Shown here: piece by piece, positions 1 to 9,586 of the stretch
How the letters are laid out: each line of letters opens with the position of its first letter
Position numbering within the stretch: position 1 is the stretch's first letter
Assembly (NCBI RefSeq): GCF_004834005.1
Contig: NZ_STFF01000001.1
Location: forward strand, 309,347 to 373,346
Source of the DNA: Niastella caeni
GTDB taxonomy: Bacteria > Bacteroidota > Bacteroidia > Chitinophagales > Chitinophagaceae
Direction: 5' to 3'
DNA length: 64,000 nucleotides
The notes under the pieces: generated by a model
What the model was told of the DNA's origin: nothing
Database searches by the model: none
What the model saw: the letters and a program-made list of their open reading frames with translations, nothing else
Program-made: the position numbers and the translations under genes

Positions 1-529
1 TAGCATTAGTTTGGTTAACCCTAAAGTTAGTTTTAAGCTCAGGATAACTTTAGACTAAACTTAACCGATAGTTGACCGATTTTGCCAAACTAATTCCATT
101 TAGCATTGAAAGTTTCTGGTAAAAACCGCCCGGCGCGGGGGGAATAACGACGTATACTTACACGTGAACAAGCTATATGAGTGGCTTGGTCGGAACTGTC
201 TTTTACACCGGCCCTTTCACCAGAATTACATGGTATAATTCAAATTCTATGCACTTCCTATGCACTTCCTATGCAATTACCAGGCGGGCTTGTGAGCATG
301 TCTTGTACTGAAAAAGCTTTACAGGTGAGGAGTGTCTTGTAAATATTCATTACTAAATGGCCAATCTGTTACAATTGCACAGAGATCTATGTTTTTATAT
401 TTACATTATCTTCTTCTTAGCCATTTGCAAATAAGCTATCACGTAAGGTTACTGCCGTAATTTCTTTTGATCCGGATCACGGAAACTGCTAATCATTAAT
501 CAATTATTAAAAAGCTAAACACCTTGCCA
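1..529. other. Gene-free left end with short repeats
   Basis: I see no convincing gene here. A perfect 9-bp inverted repeat (CTAAAGTTA at 21-29, TAACTTTAG at 45-53) could form a hairpin, but no T-run follows it. At 248-281 the 11-base word TATGCACTTCC occurs twice in direct tandem, followed by a partial third copy (TATGCAATTACC). The last 150 bases are A+T-rich and should hold the promoter of the PL6 lyase gene, but I find no clear TAnnTTTG box. Confidence 0.5.
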
Positions 530-1903
530 ATGAAAAGTGTATTGTGCAACCTATGCACGGTTGCGAATAACCGATTGCTGCTATTCCTGTTTATAACGAT
601 TGTTTCTGCAGGCGCCTGCAGAAAAACGGGCGTGGGGCCTGAAACGCCAAGTAACAATAATCTTCCAGTGGAAAACATCCTCGCTGCAGCTGCTACAACC
701 TACAATGTATCTAACAATTCCCAATTAAATACAGCCATGTCATCTGCCGTTTCGGGCGATAAGATCGTGATGGCCAATGGAACGTACTCTGGTTTTACGG
801 TCACCAAAAGCGGCATTACCATCCAGGCTGCCAATAAAGGCAACGCCACTGTTTCATCGGGTATTATCCGGCTGAGTAAGGTGTCTTCGGTTACCATACA
901 GGGATTGAGAATTACCACTCCCGGTTCAAACCAAACGGTGGATGGCGAATCCTTCCGGGTAGCAGTATGGTTTGAAGCCAGCAACAACTGTCGCCTCGCC
1001 GGCAGCACGCTTAAGCTAAGCGGGCAGGCCAGCGGCACCCAATGGGTAATGTTGAGCGGGAACAGCAACAATAACCGTATTGATCACAATGAGTTTGGGT
1101 CTAATAGCGTAAGAGGCCATTATATTTTTGTGCGTGGAAACCGTACCGGTATAACGATCCCGGCAAATCGTACCAGTTGGGCCAACGGCAACGGGCCCAA
1201 CAACCCTAATATGGCCCGTAATACGCGAATTGATCATAACTACTTCCATGACATGGCAGCCGGTACGGGAGAAATAATGGTACTTGGCGGTATAGGCGTG
1301 GCCGGTGACTACCAAAATACTTCTACGGTGGTGGAAAGCAATCTTTTTGTGAACTGCGATGGCGATGCGGAGATCATTTCTATCAAAAGTTCCAACAATA
1401 CGGTTCGTAACAATACCTTCCGTACTTCGGTAGGTACCATCTCCTCCCGGGCGGGTAATAGTAACACCATCTCCGGTAACCTGCTGCTACAGGCAGGAAA
1501 ATCAGGTACCGGTGGCATTAAAATTTATGAAAAGAACCATAGCGTCACGGGAAATTATGTAGACAATCCCCAGGATTACGGGTTTGTGTTGGGCGCAGGA
1601 GACAGCTATGCCAGCTCTGACTTTAGCCATGCGCAGGTATTCAATGCCAGTGTGACCGGCAATATATGGATCAACATGAATAACCGGGGTGTTATCATTG
1701 GTCATGGCAGCAACGATATGCTGCCGCCAACCGGTTGCACGTTTTCTAACAATGCGCTCCGGGGCAGTGCTTCAACGCTACTCAACCTGCGACTACCCGG
1801 CAATACCGTATTCTCCAACAACAGCACCAGCGGATCCAATCCGGCGATGCCCAGTACGCCGTTGACGACATCCAATACCGGCCCGGGCAGTTATAGTTAT
1901 TAA
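530..1903 (+). CDS. PL6-family polysaccharide lyase lipoprotein (alginate lyase / chondroitinase B type)
   Basis: Predicted surface or periplasmic lyase cleaving uronic-acid polysaccharides by beta-elimination; whether alginate or chondroitin/dermatan sulfate is the substrate cannot be told. The N-terminus is a lipoprotein signal with lipobox SAGAC, modified Cys at residue 30. The rest is a parallel beta-helix rich in Asn ladders. The family signature is visible: DAEIISIKSSNNTVRNNTF with Lys286, then GTISSRAGN with Arg307, matching the Lys/Arg catalytic pair of chondroitinase B. Length (457 aa) fits a single-domain PL6 enzyme. I chose the ATG at 530 over a TTG two codons upstream. A strong terminator follows at 1974-2003, and the GH5 cellulase gene lies downstream on the same strand with its own likely promoter, so the two may serve carbohydrate degradation without being one operon. 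Confidence 0.88.
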   Translation: MKSVLCNLCTVANNRLLLFLFITIVSAGACRKTGVGPETPSNNNLPVENILAAAATTYNVSNNSQLNTAMSSAVSGDKIVMANGTYSGFTVTKSGITIQAANKGNATVSSGIIRLSKVSSVTIQGLRITTPGSNQTVDGESFRVAVWFEASNNCRLAGSTLKLSGQASGTQWVMLSGNSNNNRIDHNEFGSNSVRGHYIFVRGNRTGITIPANRTSWANGNGPNNPNMARNTRIDHNYFHDMAAGTGEIMVLGGIGVAGDYQNTSTVVESNLFVNCDGDAEIISIKSSNNTVRNNTFRTSVGTISSRAGNSNTISGNLLLQAGKSGTGGIKIYEKNHSVTGNYVDNPQDYGFVLGAGDSYASSDFSHAQVFNASVTGNIWINMNNRGVIIGHGSNDMLPPTGCTFSNNALRGSASTLLNLRLPGNTVFSNNSTSGSNPAMPSTPLTTSNTGPGSYSY

Positions 1904-1973
1904 TAATCCATTGTGAGGCGTACCGCTTTCGTTTACAAGGGGGTAATAGCGGTACCGCCTACGCTACAGGCAG

Positions 1974-2003
1974 AAGGCTTCACAGATGTGAGGCCTTTTT
2001 CTT
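1974..2003 (+). terminator. Intrinsic terminator after the PL6 lyase gene
   Basis: AAGGCTTCACA pairs with TGTGAGGCCTT (one T-G wobble) around a minimal loop and is followed by TTTTTCTTT, a good rho-independent terminator on the plus strand. Confidence 0.8.
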
Positions 2004-2096
2004 TGGATCAAAGCCCTCCATCCAACAATCAAATGCAACTAAATACTAATAAGTAGAATTGTTATCCACAAGATTACTTTAGTAATGGTCGTTTCC

Positions 2097-2104
2097 TACA
2101 TTTG
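2097..2104 (+). promoter_or_regulatory. Candidate Bacteroidota -7 box for the GH5 gene
   Basis: TACATTTG matches TAnnTTTG, about 147 bases before the GH5 start codon. I see no convincing -33 element at the usual distance, so this rests on the -7 box and on lying between an upstream terminator and a gene start. Confidence 0.4.
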
Positions 2105-2250
2105 TGATCCCTATAACTCCTATAGCTAAACTAAGCTACACCTTCTTCACTGCCAGTAACACAAAAAGCCACTGCACACTTGTTTCCTTTCCTTAACCGG
2201 ATAGGCCAACCCGTTTGTCTTTTTCAGAACATGTAAAATAAACCAAGTCA

Positions 2251-4347
2251 ATGAAATCACCACTGAAACCAATTGTCCTGTTTGTAAACCTTTTCCTCTG
2301 TGCCTGGGGATTTGCACAAACACCCGTTGCCATCAACGGCCAGCTAAAAGTAACAGGCACCAAACTAACCAACCAGAACGGCTATCCTATTCAGTTACGT
2401 GGCATGAGCTCCCACGGTATTCAATGGTACAACCAGTGTCTTACCGATGCCTCGCTCGATGCGGTGGCGAATGATTGGGGAGCAGATGTATTTCGCATTT
2501 CCATGTATGTTCAGGAAGGCGGGTATGAAACCAATCCTACTTATTTTACCAACCTGGTAAAAACACTGGTGAACAAAGTAACGGCCCGCGGTATGTATGC
2601 ACTGATCGACTTTCACATGCTTACGCCCGGCGATCCCAACTACAACACCAGCCGAGCCATCACTTTCTTTACCGAGATGGCCAACACTTTTAAAAACAAC
2701 AACAACATCCTGTACGAGATCTGTAATGAACCCAATGGCAACGTAAGCTGGGCAACAATTAAGAATTATGCCAACCAGGTAATCCCCGTCATCAGGGCTA
2801 TTGACAATGATGCCCCCATTATCGTAGGCACCAGGGCCTGGTCTTCATTGGGGCTTTCCGAAAATGGCAGCGCACAGGAGATAGTGAGCAGTCCGCTTAC
2901 CTTCCCGAACATCCTGTACACGTTTCACTTTTACGCCAAAAGCCACCAGGATTATTACCTGAACCATCTTGACTGGGCCTCAGACCGGTTGCCCATCTTC
3001 GTTACCGAATTCGGCACGCAGGAAGCTTCCGGCGACGGCGCTAACGACCTGGTCATGTCGCAACGGTATATGGACCTTATGCGCACAAAAAAGATCAGTT
3101 GGGCAAACTGGAACTTCAGTGATGATTTCAGAAGCGGCGCGGTATGGACCACCGGCACCTGCTCCGGTACTAACTGGACAACCAGCAGACTAAAAGAAGC
3201 CGGTTTATTTATTCGCAACAATATGCTTAGTCCGGCTGATGACTTCGGCGGCCCAACAAATCCTAATCCTGCAAACATTGCCCTGAACAAATCCGTTACG
3301 GTTTCTTCTATTGAAGACGGTACGCTGACAGGTCCCAACGCAGTAGATGGTAATGGTTCAACCCGCTGGGCCAGTGCAGAGGGTGTTGATCCGCAATGGA
3401 TCACCGTTGACCTTGGCAACAACTATGCTATCAACCGCATCCGCATCAACTGGGAAGCTGCCTATGGAAAAAACTTCCTGGTACAGGTTTCAGGTGATAA
3501 CTTCAACTGGACCACCCTGCGCGACGTGCAGAACAATACTTCATTAAGCAACGACTACACAGGCTTATCCGGTACCGGCCGTTATGTGCGCATTTACGGT
3601 ACTGCCCGTGGCACTACCTATGGCTATTCCATCTACGACCTGGAGGTGTACGGTACGCTGGTTACCACTTCACCCAATATTGCTTTGAATAAAAATGTAA
3701 CCGTATCTTCTGTTGAAGCATCCGGGCTCGAAGGAAATTATGCGGTGGATGGCAATACGTCTACGCGCTGGTCGGCCACCATGTATGTTGATCCGCAGTG
3801 GATCACCGTTGACCTCGGCGCTCAATACAATATCTCGCGTATTAAATTCGTATGGGAAGCAGCTTATGCAAGGGATTTCCTGGTACAGGTGTCTGCTGAT
3901 AATTCCAACTGGACAACGGTAAGAAACATCACGGGAAATACATCGCTCACCAATGACTATACTGGCTTGACGTCTACAGGCAGGTATGTTCGCATGTATG
4001 GCACGGCCCGCGGTTCGGCATATGGTTATTCTATTTATGAGTTGGAGGTTTATGGATCAGCCGCCGCTCGCGCATCTACAACCAACGCGATAACTATCAC
4101 AAACACCCCGGAGCAACGCATACAGGTATATCCTGTTCCGTCAAAAGATGAAATAACCATCATCTTGCCCGAAAGCACAAAAAGGACACAGGTAGTGGTA
4201 ACCGATCTTAACGGAAGAACCTACTACACCGGAATAGCATCGGGCCATGTTCACAAATTGCACATCAATAAATATCCTGCCGGCATCTATGTAGTGCAGC
4301 TTATTAATGGCGATAAAAAGATCATTAAACGGATCGTGAAAAATTAG
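2251..4347 (+). CDS. GH5 endoglucanase with two F5/8 type C (CBM32-like) modules and T9SS sorting domain
   Basis: Secreted beta-1,4-glucanase-type enzyme. Signal peptide to about residue 22 (cleavage after GFAQ). The GH5 domain spans about 25-330: ICNEPNG gives the acid/base Glu160 and FVTEFGTQ gives the nucleophile Glu253. Two F5/8 type C (discoidin-like) modules follow at about 342-468 and 476-604; they are close copies of each other (both start NIALNK.VTVSS and end in YGYSIY.LEVYG), so they look like a recent internal duplication that could raise avidity for substrate. Residues 625-698 form a T9SS type A sorting domain ending KKIIKRIVKN, so the protein should be exported across the outer membrane and anchored or released. 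The exact glucan substrate is not determinable. A perfect-stem terminator follows. Confidence 0.92.
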   Translation: MKSPLKPIVLFVNLFLCAWGFAQTPVAINGQLKVTGTKLTNQNGYPIQLRGMSSHGIQWYNQCLTDASLDAVANDWGADVFRISMYVQEGGYETNPTYFTNLVKTLVNKVTARGMYALIDFHMLTPGDPNYNTSRAITFFTEMANTFKNNNNILYEICNEPNGNVSWATIKNYANQVIPVIRAIDNDAPIIVGTRAWSSLGLSENGSAQEIVSSPLTFPNILYTFHFYAKSHQDYYLNHLDWASDRLPIFVTEFGTQEASGDGANDLVMSQRYMDLMRTKKISWANWNFSDDFRSGAVWTTGTCSGTNWTTSRLKEAGLFIRNNMLSPADDFGGPTNPNPANIALNKSVTVSSIEDGTLTGPNAVDGNGSTRWASAEGVDPQWITVDLGNNYAINRIRINWEAAYGKNFLVQVSGDNFNWTTLRDVQNNTSLSNDYTGLSGTGRYVRIYGTARGTTYGYSIYDLEVYGTLVTTSPNIALNKNVTVSSVEASGLEGNYAVDGNTSTRWSATMYVDPQWITVDLGAQYNISRIKFVWEAAYARDFLVQVSADNSNWTTVRNITGNTSLTNDYTGLTSTGRYVRMYGTARGSAYGYSIYELEVYGSAAARASTTNAITITNTPEQRIQVYPVPSKDEITIILPESTKRTQVVVTDLNGRTYYTGIASGHVHKLHINKYPAGIYVVQLINGDKKIIKRIVKN

Positions 4348-4378
4348 CGATAGGTTTATTGCAGTACAATTATCAAGT

Positions 4379-4411
4379 GGGCTGCCCCGAAACTAAGAGG
4401 CAGCCCTTTTT
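4379..4411 (+). terminator. Intrinsic terminator after the GH5 gene
   Basis: GGGCTGCC pairs perfectly with GGCAGCCC (8 bp, 12-base loop), followed by TTTTT. It separates the GH5 gene from the convergent sugar dehydrogenase gene. Confidence 0.85.
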
Positions 4412-4431
4412 CATTTTATAGCGGCTATTAT

Positions 4432-5691
4432 TTATTTCTTCCCTATACGATACATTCTCCCCGCATCCGTAACCGCATACAACATTCCATTCTTACCCAC
4501 GGCAACATCCCTGAACCGCTGGTCTTCCTTTTCAAGCAACCTTTCTTCCCCTGTCACTTTGTTGTTTTTAATAACCAGGCGTATAAGATGCGGCTTTTGT
4601 AAAGCGGCAATGAATAAATTGTTTTTCCACTCCGGCATGTTGCCGCCATTGTAAAAAGTCATGCCACTTGGCGATACAACGGGGTCCCAGTAATAAACCG
4701 GTTGCTCCAGGCCCTCCTGCTTCGTAATGGCTTCACCCACTTTTCCGCCACTATATTCAATTCCGTAGGTAATCGTGGGCCAGCCATAGTTTTTTCCGGG
4801 TTGAATGAGATTCACTTCGTCACCTCCCCGTGGCCCGAATTCATTTTCCCACAAGTCGCCGGTTTCAGGGTGCCAGGCCAGGCCCTGCACATTGCGGTGT
4901 CCATAAGAATAAATTTCCGGCCTCGCATTGCTTTGACCAGCAAAAGGATTTCCGCTTGCCGGTTGTCCGTTAGTGTTTATGCGAATGATCTTGCCCAGGC
5001 CTGAATTGAGCGATTGCGCCTGTGGCCTGGTTTCGCGGTCAGATCGCTCGCCGGTGCTCACTACCAGGTTGCCTGTTTTGTCGAAAAGGATCCTGCCGCC
5101 GTAATGCAGGTTGCTATTGTACGCCGGTGTGGCGCGGTAAATAACCGTTGCATTTTCTATCCGTTGTTCATCATTTGCAAGCCTGCCTTTTGCTACACTG
5201 GTGAGCGTGCCATTTTGCGTATTTTCAGAAAACACCCAGTACACCATTCTGTTACTGGCAAAAGACGGATCGAGCGTTAATCCGAGCAAACCGCCCTGCC
5301 CCCGGCTGTTTACTTCTGGCAGACCTGTAATTGGGCTACCTGCCTTTCCTTCGGCCGTAACAATGCGCATGGTTCCACCTTTCTGTGTGATCAGGAACCG
5401 GCCGTCGGGCATTACGGCAATTCCCCAGGGTTGTTTGAGATCGGAAGTGATCACGACAGCTTCATACGGCGTTTGCGTGGTAACCCGGCCAATTCGTGTT
5501 TGGCCCGCGAAAGCTGGTTTGTACGATGCGTTGGGCGACCCGGTTTCTACGGGAGAACCCAGCGTATCGCCATCGGCCTTAACGGATTCTGCACCAGATT
5601 CCGCATTTGACCCTTTAACTGTAGTTTGACTGTCGTTACAAGCCATGGCTGTTACGGCAGCACAAAACACTAAACAAATTAACTTATACAT
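4432..5691 (-). CDS. PQQ-dependent soluble aldose sugar dehydrogenase (lipoprotein)
   Basis: Six-bladed beta-propeller of the glucose/sorbosone dehydrogenase family, which oxidises aldose sugars with PQQ, probably in the periplasm. The family blocks are visible in order: QPWGIAVMPDGRFLITQKGG, GGLLGLTLDPSF, HYGGRILFDKTGNLVVSTGER, YSYGHRNVQGLAWHP and ENEFGPRGGDEVNLIQPGKN, ending GMLYAVTDAGRMYRI. I chose the start at 5691 because it gives a lipoprotein signal (MYKLICLVFCAAVTAMAC); the open frame extends 66 codons further upstream, to 5889, but that extension does not look like protein and would bury the signal peptide. The gene is divergent from the T9SS cargo gene at 5911, with about 220 bases between. 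Whether the host makes PQQ cannot be seen here. Confidence 0.88.
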   Translation of the reverse strand: MYKLICLVFCAAVTAMACNDSQTTVKGSNAESGAESVKADGDTLGSPVETGSPNASYKPAFAGQTRIGRVTTQTPYEAVVITSDLKQPWGIAVMPDGRFLITQKGGTMRIVTAEGKAGSPITGLPEVNSRGQGGLLGLTLDPSFASNRMVYWVFSENTQNGTLTSVAKGRLANDEQRIENATVIYRATPAYNSNLHYGGRILFDKTGNLVVSTGERSDRETRPQAQSLNSGLGKIIRINTNGQPASGNPFAGQSNARPEIYSYGHRNVQGLAWHPETGDLWENEFGPRGGDEVNLIQPGKNYGWPTITYGIEYSGGKVGEAITKQEGLEQPVYYWDPVVSPSGMTFYNGGNMPEWKNNLFIAALQKPHLIRLVIKNNKVTGEERLLEKEDQRFRDVAVGKNGMLYAVTDAGRMYRIGKK

Positions 5692-5910
5692 ATGGCATAA
5701 ATTTTTTAGTTCCGGTCCCCGGAGTGAAGAAGCAAAGTTATTACCATCAATGTTTATGCCGCTGCCTTCCTTCCACTTATACACCCATCCAACCGGTTCA
5801 TAACTATACTTAATTGCCGCCACCTTTCCCTTATATTTCACCAACACACATGCGAATATTTCATTATATTCATTCCGCAAACTAATCATTTACAGGATAA
5901 AATATAGTTC

Positions 5911-7236
5911 ATGAAACTGTTATACTTACATCCGATCAAAACGGCTGTTGCCATTTTCCTTTTCTTTTCGATATCACTTACAGTAAGATCAACCACACTC
6001 ACTGCCGGCGACCTGCTCTTTACAGGTTACTTCAGCAACGGTTCCACTACCGACGAATTTTCATTTGTGTTGTTGGTAGATATTTCAGGAACTACTGTTA
6101 TTAACTTTACAGATAATGCCTGGTTATCTACCAATGTGTTTCGTGTGGGTGAACAAACCGTTACCTGGACGTATACTGGTACCCTGGTAGCAGGCCGGGA
6201 AATAAGAATTTCCGGTCCCTCGGCAGGCGCCGCCACAGCTATCCTGTTTGGAGGCTCCAGTGGCAATACTATCATAGGCGCCTGCAGCGGCGCAATGCCC
6301 AGCTTTGCCACCAGCGGCGATCAGATCATTGCTTATAGTGGTACCGTGGGATCACCAACGCTTATTGCCGGATTGCATATGAACGTTTATTCAACAGACA
6401 TTGGCCAATGCAATAATACTACAGCAGCTTCCTGGGACCCTACCTGTATAACTGAAAATGCCAATTACAGCAGAATGCCATTGGGTCTTTCGGCAGGCAC
6501 CAGTGCTCTGTGGATCGGAACAGAAGGCGTTGGCGCCAGCGAACAGGACAATGGCAGGTTCAATTGTACAGGCCCATTGCTCACTGTTGCGCAATTAAGA
6601 ACAGCCGTAACCAACTCAGCCAACTGGACGGTCAGCAACGTTGCTCCGCCTAATATGACATTACCTACAGGCTGCGACTACATGAACCTGAACCTTACGC
6701 TTCCTTTACAACTATTAAGCTTTGAAGGAACTGAACAAGAACGCCAGGTAACCCTGAAATGGCAAACCGCGTATGAAGAGAACCACAATCATTTTGAAAT
6801 TGAAAAAAGTGCCGATGCCATTCATTTTACCAAAGGTGGCCGTGTTGAGGCCCAGGGCGGATTCAGTTACCTGGTAACCAATTATCAATACCAGGACCAT
6901 TTGCCACTGCAGGGCGCTAATTATTACCGGCTGAAAATGGTGGCAACGGATGGCCGGTTTGAATACAGTTCAGTAATAAAAGTAACGTACAATAATGCTG
7001 GAAGAACATTGTTCGTTTCTCCCAACCCCGCTGTTACACACGTATATGTTTCAACACGCGAGGGCAGGTTCTCGGAAGTAATCATTTCCAGTTATACCGG
7101 ACAAATTGTAGCAAAACAAAAATTGATCAGTGGCTATCAAAAAATTGATGTGAGCCTTCTTGCACCAGGACAATACATCATTACCGTTGCAGGCGATGCG
7201 GAAAAAGTAACTGAAAAATTAATGATCTTCAGATAA
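5911..7236 (+). CDS. Secreted protein of unknown function with T9SS type A sorting domain
   Basis: Signal peptide at about 1-27 (MKLLYLHPIKTAVAIFLFFSISL). The middle part starts TLTAGDLLFTGYFS and contains DEFSFVLLVDISGTTVINFTDNAW, a pattern seen in Bacteroidota surface proteins resembling lamin-tail-like adhesive domains; no catalytic motif is evident. From about residue 268 there is a fibronectin-like linker (LQLLSFEGTEQERQVTLKW, FEIEKSADAIHF, YYRLKMVATDG), a module commonly placed before T9SS signals, and the last 80 residues are the sorting domain (FVSPNPAVTHVYVS, ending KLMIFR). So it is probably a surface or released T9SS cargo. It stands alone between a divergent dehydrogenase gene and the PepSY-like gene. 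Confidence 0.8.
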   Translation: MKLLYLHPIKTAVAIFLFFSISLTVRSTTLTAGDLLFTGYFSNGSTTDEFSFVLLVDISGTTVINFTDNAWLSTNVFRVGEQTVTWTYTGTLVAGREIRISGPSAGAATAILFGGSSGNTIIGACSGAMPSFATSGDQIIAYSGTVGSPTLIAGLHMNVYSTDIGQCNNTTAASWDPTCITENANYSRMPLGLSAGTSALWIGTEGVGASEQDNGRFNCTGPLLTVAQLRTAVTNSANWTVSNVAPPNMTLPTGCDYMNLNLTLPLQLLSFEGTEQERQVTLKWQTAYEENHNHFEIEKSADAIHFTKGGRVEAQGGFSYLVTNYQYQDHLPLQGANYYRLKMVATDGRFEYSSVIKVTYNNAGRTLFVSPNPAVTHVYVSTREGRFSEVIISSYTGQIVAKQKLISGYQKIDVSLLAPGQYIITVAGDAEKVTEKLMIFR

Positions 7237-7372
7237 TAAGATACCACTCATAAACTTTAACTTCTGTAAACCCATCAATAACAATTGTTTCGCAAATGTG
7301 TCCAAAATTATCAACACTTCCAAAGCTGGCATTGGCTTACTATTTGTGAGCCTTTCTGATAAAATGCTACAT

Positions 7373-7861
7373 ATGAAAAAGATAATTTTTGCAGGCCTGT
7401 TGACTACAGGCTTAATGATGGGCGCATTTGCCCAGGACACCAAACAAGACAAACAAGATAATCTAAAGGAAAAAGATGTTCCCACTGCCATTCAAACCAG
7501 TTTTAAGGCTGAGTTTCCAAATGCAACAGATGTGGAATGGAAAATGAAGGAAGGGAAGTACAAAGTGGAGTTTGAAATGAACGACATCGATCATTTTGCT
7601 TCGTATGATGCTTCGGGTAAAGTGATGTCGAAAGGAATGAAGATCAGAACATCTGAACTTCCTGCTGCTGTGGCAACAAGTGTAAAAGGCGCTTATGCAG
7701 ACAGATCAATTGATGAAGTTTACAGAGTGGATAAGGATGGCGCTGTATTTTACAAGGTAAAATTGAGTGGCAATCCTGACACAAAGATCATGTATTCCGC
7801 AGATGGCCAGGAGGTAAAGGATAAGAAGAATCCAGCTGGTACTGATCAGAAACAGCAGTAA
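7373..7861 (+). CDS. PepSY-like (putative beta-lactamase-inhibitor-like) periplasmic protein
   Basis: Small exported protein with a signal peptide (MKKIIFAGLLTTGLMMGAFAQ) and two PepSY-like repeats: VPTAIQTSFKAEFPNATDVEW...YKVEFEMN and LPAAVATSVKGAYADRSIDEVYRV...FYKVKL. The alternating helix, a (D/E)xEW or DEVYRV turn and a two-strand hairpin is typical of the PF11396-type family found in many copies in Bacteroidota. The role is unknown; the name reflects fold similarity, not shown inhibitor activity. I chose the ATG at 7373 because the signal peptide begins there; the frame is open upstream to a GTG at 7298. A long hairpin follows. Confidence 0.82.
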   Translation: MKKIIFAGLLTTGLMMGAFAQDTKQDKQDNLKEKDVPTAIQTSFKAEFPNATDVEWKMKEGKYKVEFEMNDIDHFASYDASGKVMSKGMKIRTSELPAAVATSVKGAYADRSIDEVYRVDKDGAVFYKVKLSGNPDTKIMYSADGQEVKDKKNPAGTDQKQQ

Positions 7862-7906
7862 TTACTTTACTGTACTGTAAACTTACATTTGCTAAATTAA
7901 TAGCAT

Positions 7907-7945
7907 TGACAAATACCGGGTGCGGAAGTGCCCCGGTATTTGTCA
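7907..7945. terminator. Long perfect hairpin, probable bidirectional terminator
   Basis: A perfect 14-bp stem (TGACAAATACCGGG at 7907-7920 with CCCGGTATTTGTCA at 7932-7945) closes an 11-base loop between the convergent PepSY-like and C39-like genes. Only a short T stretch follows on the plus strand, so it may also stabilise RNA ends. Confidence 0.7.
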
Positions 7946-8011
7946 TTTATGGCGTGGTTATGTTTTCACCAATCGATTCTTAGGATTATGGTGCCAGGAT
8001 GAAATATTAAA

Positions 8012-9586
8012 TTAAATGGATAATCTATCGATCAAAAATTGATAATAATTGTGGCTTGCTCTGTGATTGAATAGTGATTGAAGGATAGCTTTATTAGCGG
8101 CAAGAAAATTAACAAGTACAGGCTTAATTTCGTTTGGCAAATAGCAGATTAAGTCCTTTCCAATCATCCCGTTTTTCACGTCTGTTGCATCAAAAGTAAA
8201 TTCAAATACTTTGTGAGATGCAATATAACATGAAGCAACCCACAGATACTTTGGTAGGCTTTGAGTTAATCTTGATATTTTCTCATTTTGTTCCAAAGCA
8301 GAATGTTTTATTTGCTTCTTAAAATTTTCTGAAAAATCAATTTTTATATCCCAAACTAAATCCGCTATATTTTGATTATTGAAGAAGAAACTTAGTATCC
8401 TATCTATACCTAATACTATTACCTCAATGTCTTCATAAGAAATACGAATTTTAGGATAAATGGATACAACAATATTTGAAATAAGTGTTGATTTTTGATT
8501 AGGATCAAAAACAGTCCAAGGTGTTTTTAATTCAATTTCATTTTTAAATTCAACTCTTGCAAAAGGTCCCCATTGGTCGTCATGGGCATAAAATTTTTCG
8601 ATACTATCAGACAACCAACTTATTTGTGTTTGAGGAGGAATGGGTTTGGGAGCACTTTGTTTAAAACCAGATACAGTAATTGCATGTAAACCATGATCTC
8701 CACCATTGGGGACTTTAATAACCAATATAATAGGAATGCCTATAGGAGAATATGCATTTAAAATCTTTTTCAAATAACTATTTGATACAAACCTGCCAAT
8801 TGGCTCTCCACTGCTATTTCTTAAAATGTAATCAGGTTGTTTAACCTCAGATACCAACCCTGAATTAAAAATTGCCTGGCAAATTTGTAACAAATTCAAC
8901 CCTTTATTAGGAAATAATCTACTTCCATCTGGAGAAACATTGTCGGCATCTTTAGTTATTTGACTTGGAGATTTTAAAATTGTATGGAAGTCTATCGCCG
9001 CTTTATTTAACATTGACCAAATTGCAGTAGTAGCACATGCAGCTAAAACGCTATCTTGTTCCTGAAAAGCTAAAGATTTTATTTTTATTTCGGTTCCATG
9101 AAAATGGATCACATACTCCCTGATACCCCAAAAATTTCTTTCATCAAATGCTTGTTTGCTAGAATATGTTTTTAGTACAGTATATCCTATTACGGTGACA
9201 GGTATAGGTTTTATAACAATAAAGCCAAGATAGCTGTTCCAAAAATTTGCAGTTACATTTGCATCTATCAGTGATGCTTTTAATTCGACTTCTGTAAATG
9301 AGCTTTTGAAAAAATGAACACGCTTGCAAATCTTCGGGTAGGGCTCAAAGCAGAGGGCGTAGTAAGATGCATAATCATGAAGAAAATCCTTGCTTACATA
9401 ATTTTCTTCTATTACAATTGATTTAGCATCAATGTCAGAACTTCCGAAATAATCCTTTAGATAAATGAAATGATTTTTTGAGGAAATTACTTCTGAGGAT
9501 GTGTATTCGTTCGAAAGGGCTTTAGCCAAGTTTTCTACCGAATAAGGAAGAATTTTCAAATGACAGCAGTTTTTACAGTTGAACAA
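8012..9586 (-). CDS. C39/papain-like cysteine peptidase-domain protein of unknown function
   Basis: Not a named family to me, but a cysteine-peptidase-like core is visible: QEQDSVLAACATTAIWSML (candidate nucleophile Cys184, candidate oxyanion Gln177), then GGDHGLHAITVSGF (candidate His301) and YAHDDQWGPFARVEF (candidate third residue Asp336 or Asp337). The order and spacing fit a C39 or papain-like fold. About 170 residues upstream and 170 downstream resemble nothing I recognise; no signal peptide or membrane segment is evident, so it is probably cytoplasmic. No ATG occurs before the core; the start is taken as the TTG at 9586, which overlaps the upstream small gene by 14 bases and suggests translational coupling. 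The gene is A+T-rich compared with its surroundings, suggesting transfer. A conflict or processing role is only a guess. Confidence 0.7.
   Translation of the reverse strand: MFNCKNCCHLKILPYSVENLAKALSNEYTSSEVISSKNHFIYLKDYFGSSDIDAKSIVIEENYVSKDFLHDYASYYALCFEPYPKICKRVHFFKSSFTEVELKASLIDANVTANFWNSYLGFIVIKPIPVTVIGYTVLKTYSSKQAFDERNFWGIREYVIHFHGTEIKIKSLAFQEQDSVLAACATTAIWSMLNKAAIDFHTILKSPSQITKDADNVSPDGSRLFPNKGLNLLQICQAIFNSGLVSEVKQPDYILRNSSGEPIGRFVSNSYLKKILNAYSPIGIPIILVIKVPNGGDHGLHAITVSGFKQSAPKPIPPQTQISWLSDSIEKFYAHDDQWGPFARVEFKNEIELKTPWTVFDPNQKSTLISNIVVSIYPKIRISYEDIEVIVLGIDRILSFFFNNQNIADLVWDIKIDFSENFKKQIKHSALEQNEKISRLTQSLPKYLWVASCYIASHKVFEFTFDATDVKNGMIGKDLICYLPNEIKPVLVNFLAANKAILQSLFNHRASHNYYQFLIDRLSI

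Noticed and set aside
5692..5889. N-terminal extension of the sugar dehydrogenase frame
   Set aside because: It would place the lipoprotein signal 66 residues inside the protein; the ATG at 5691 explains the signal.
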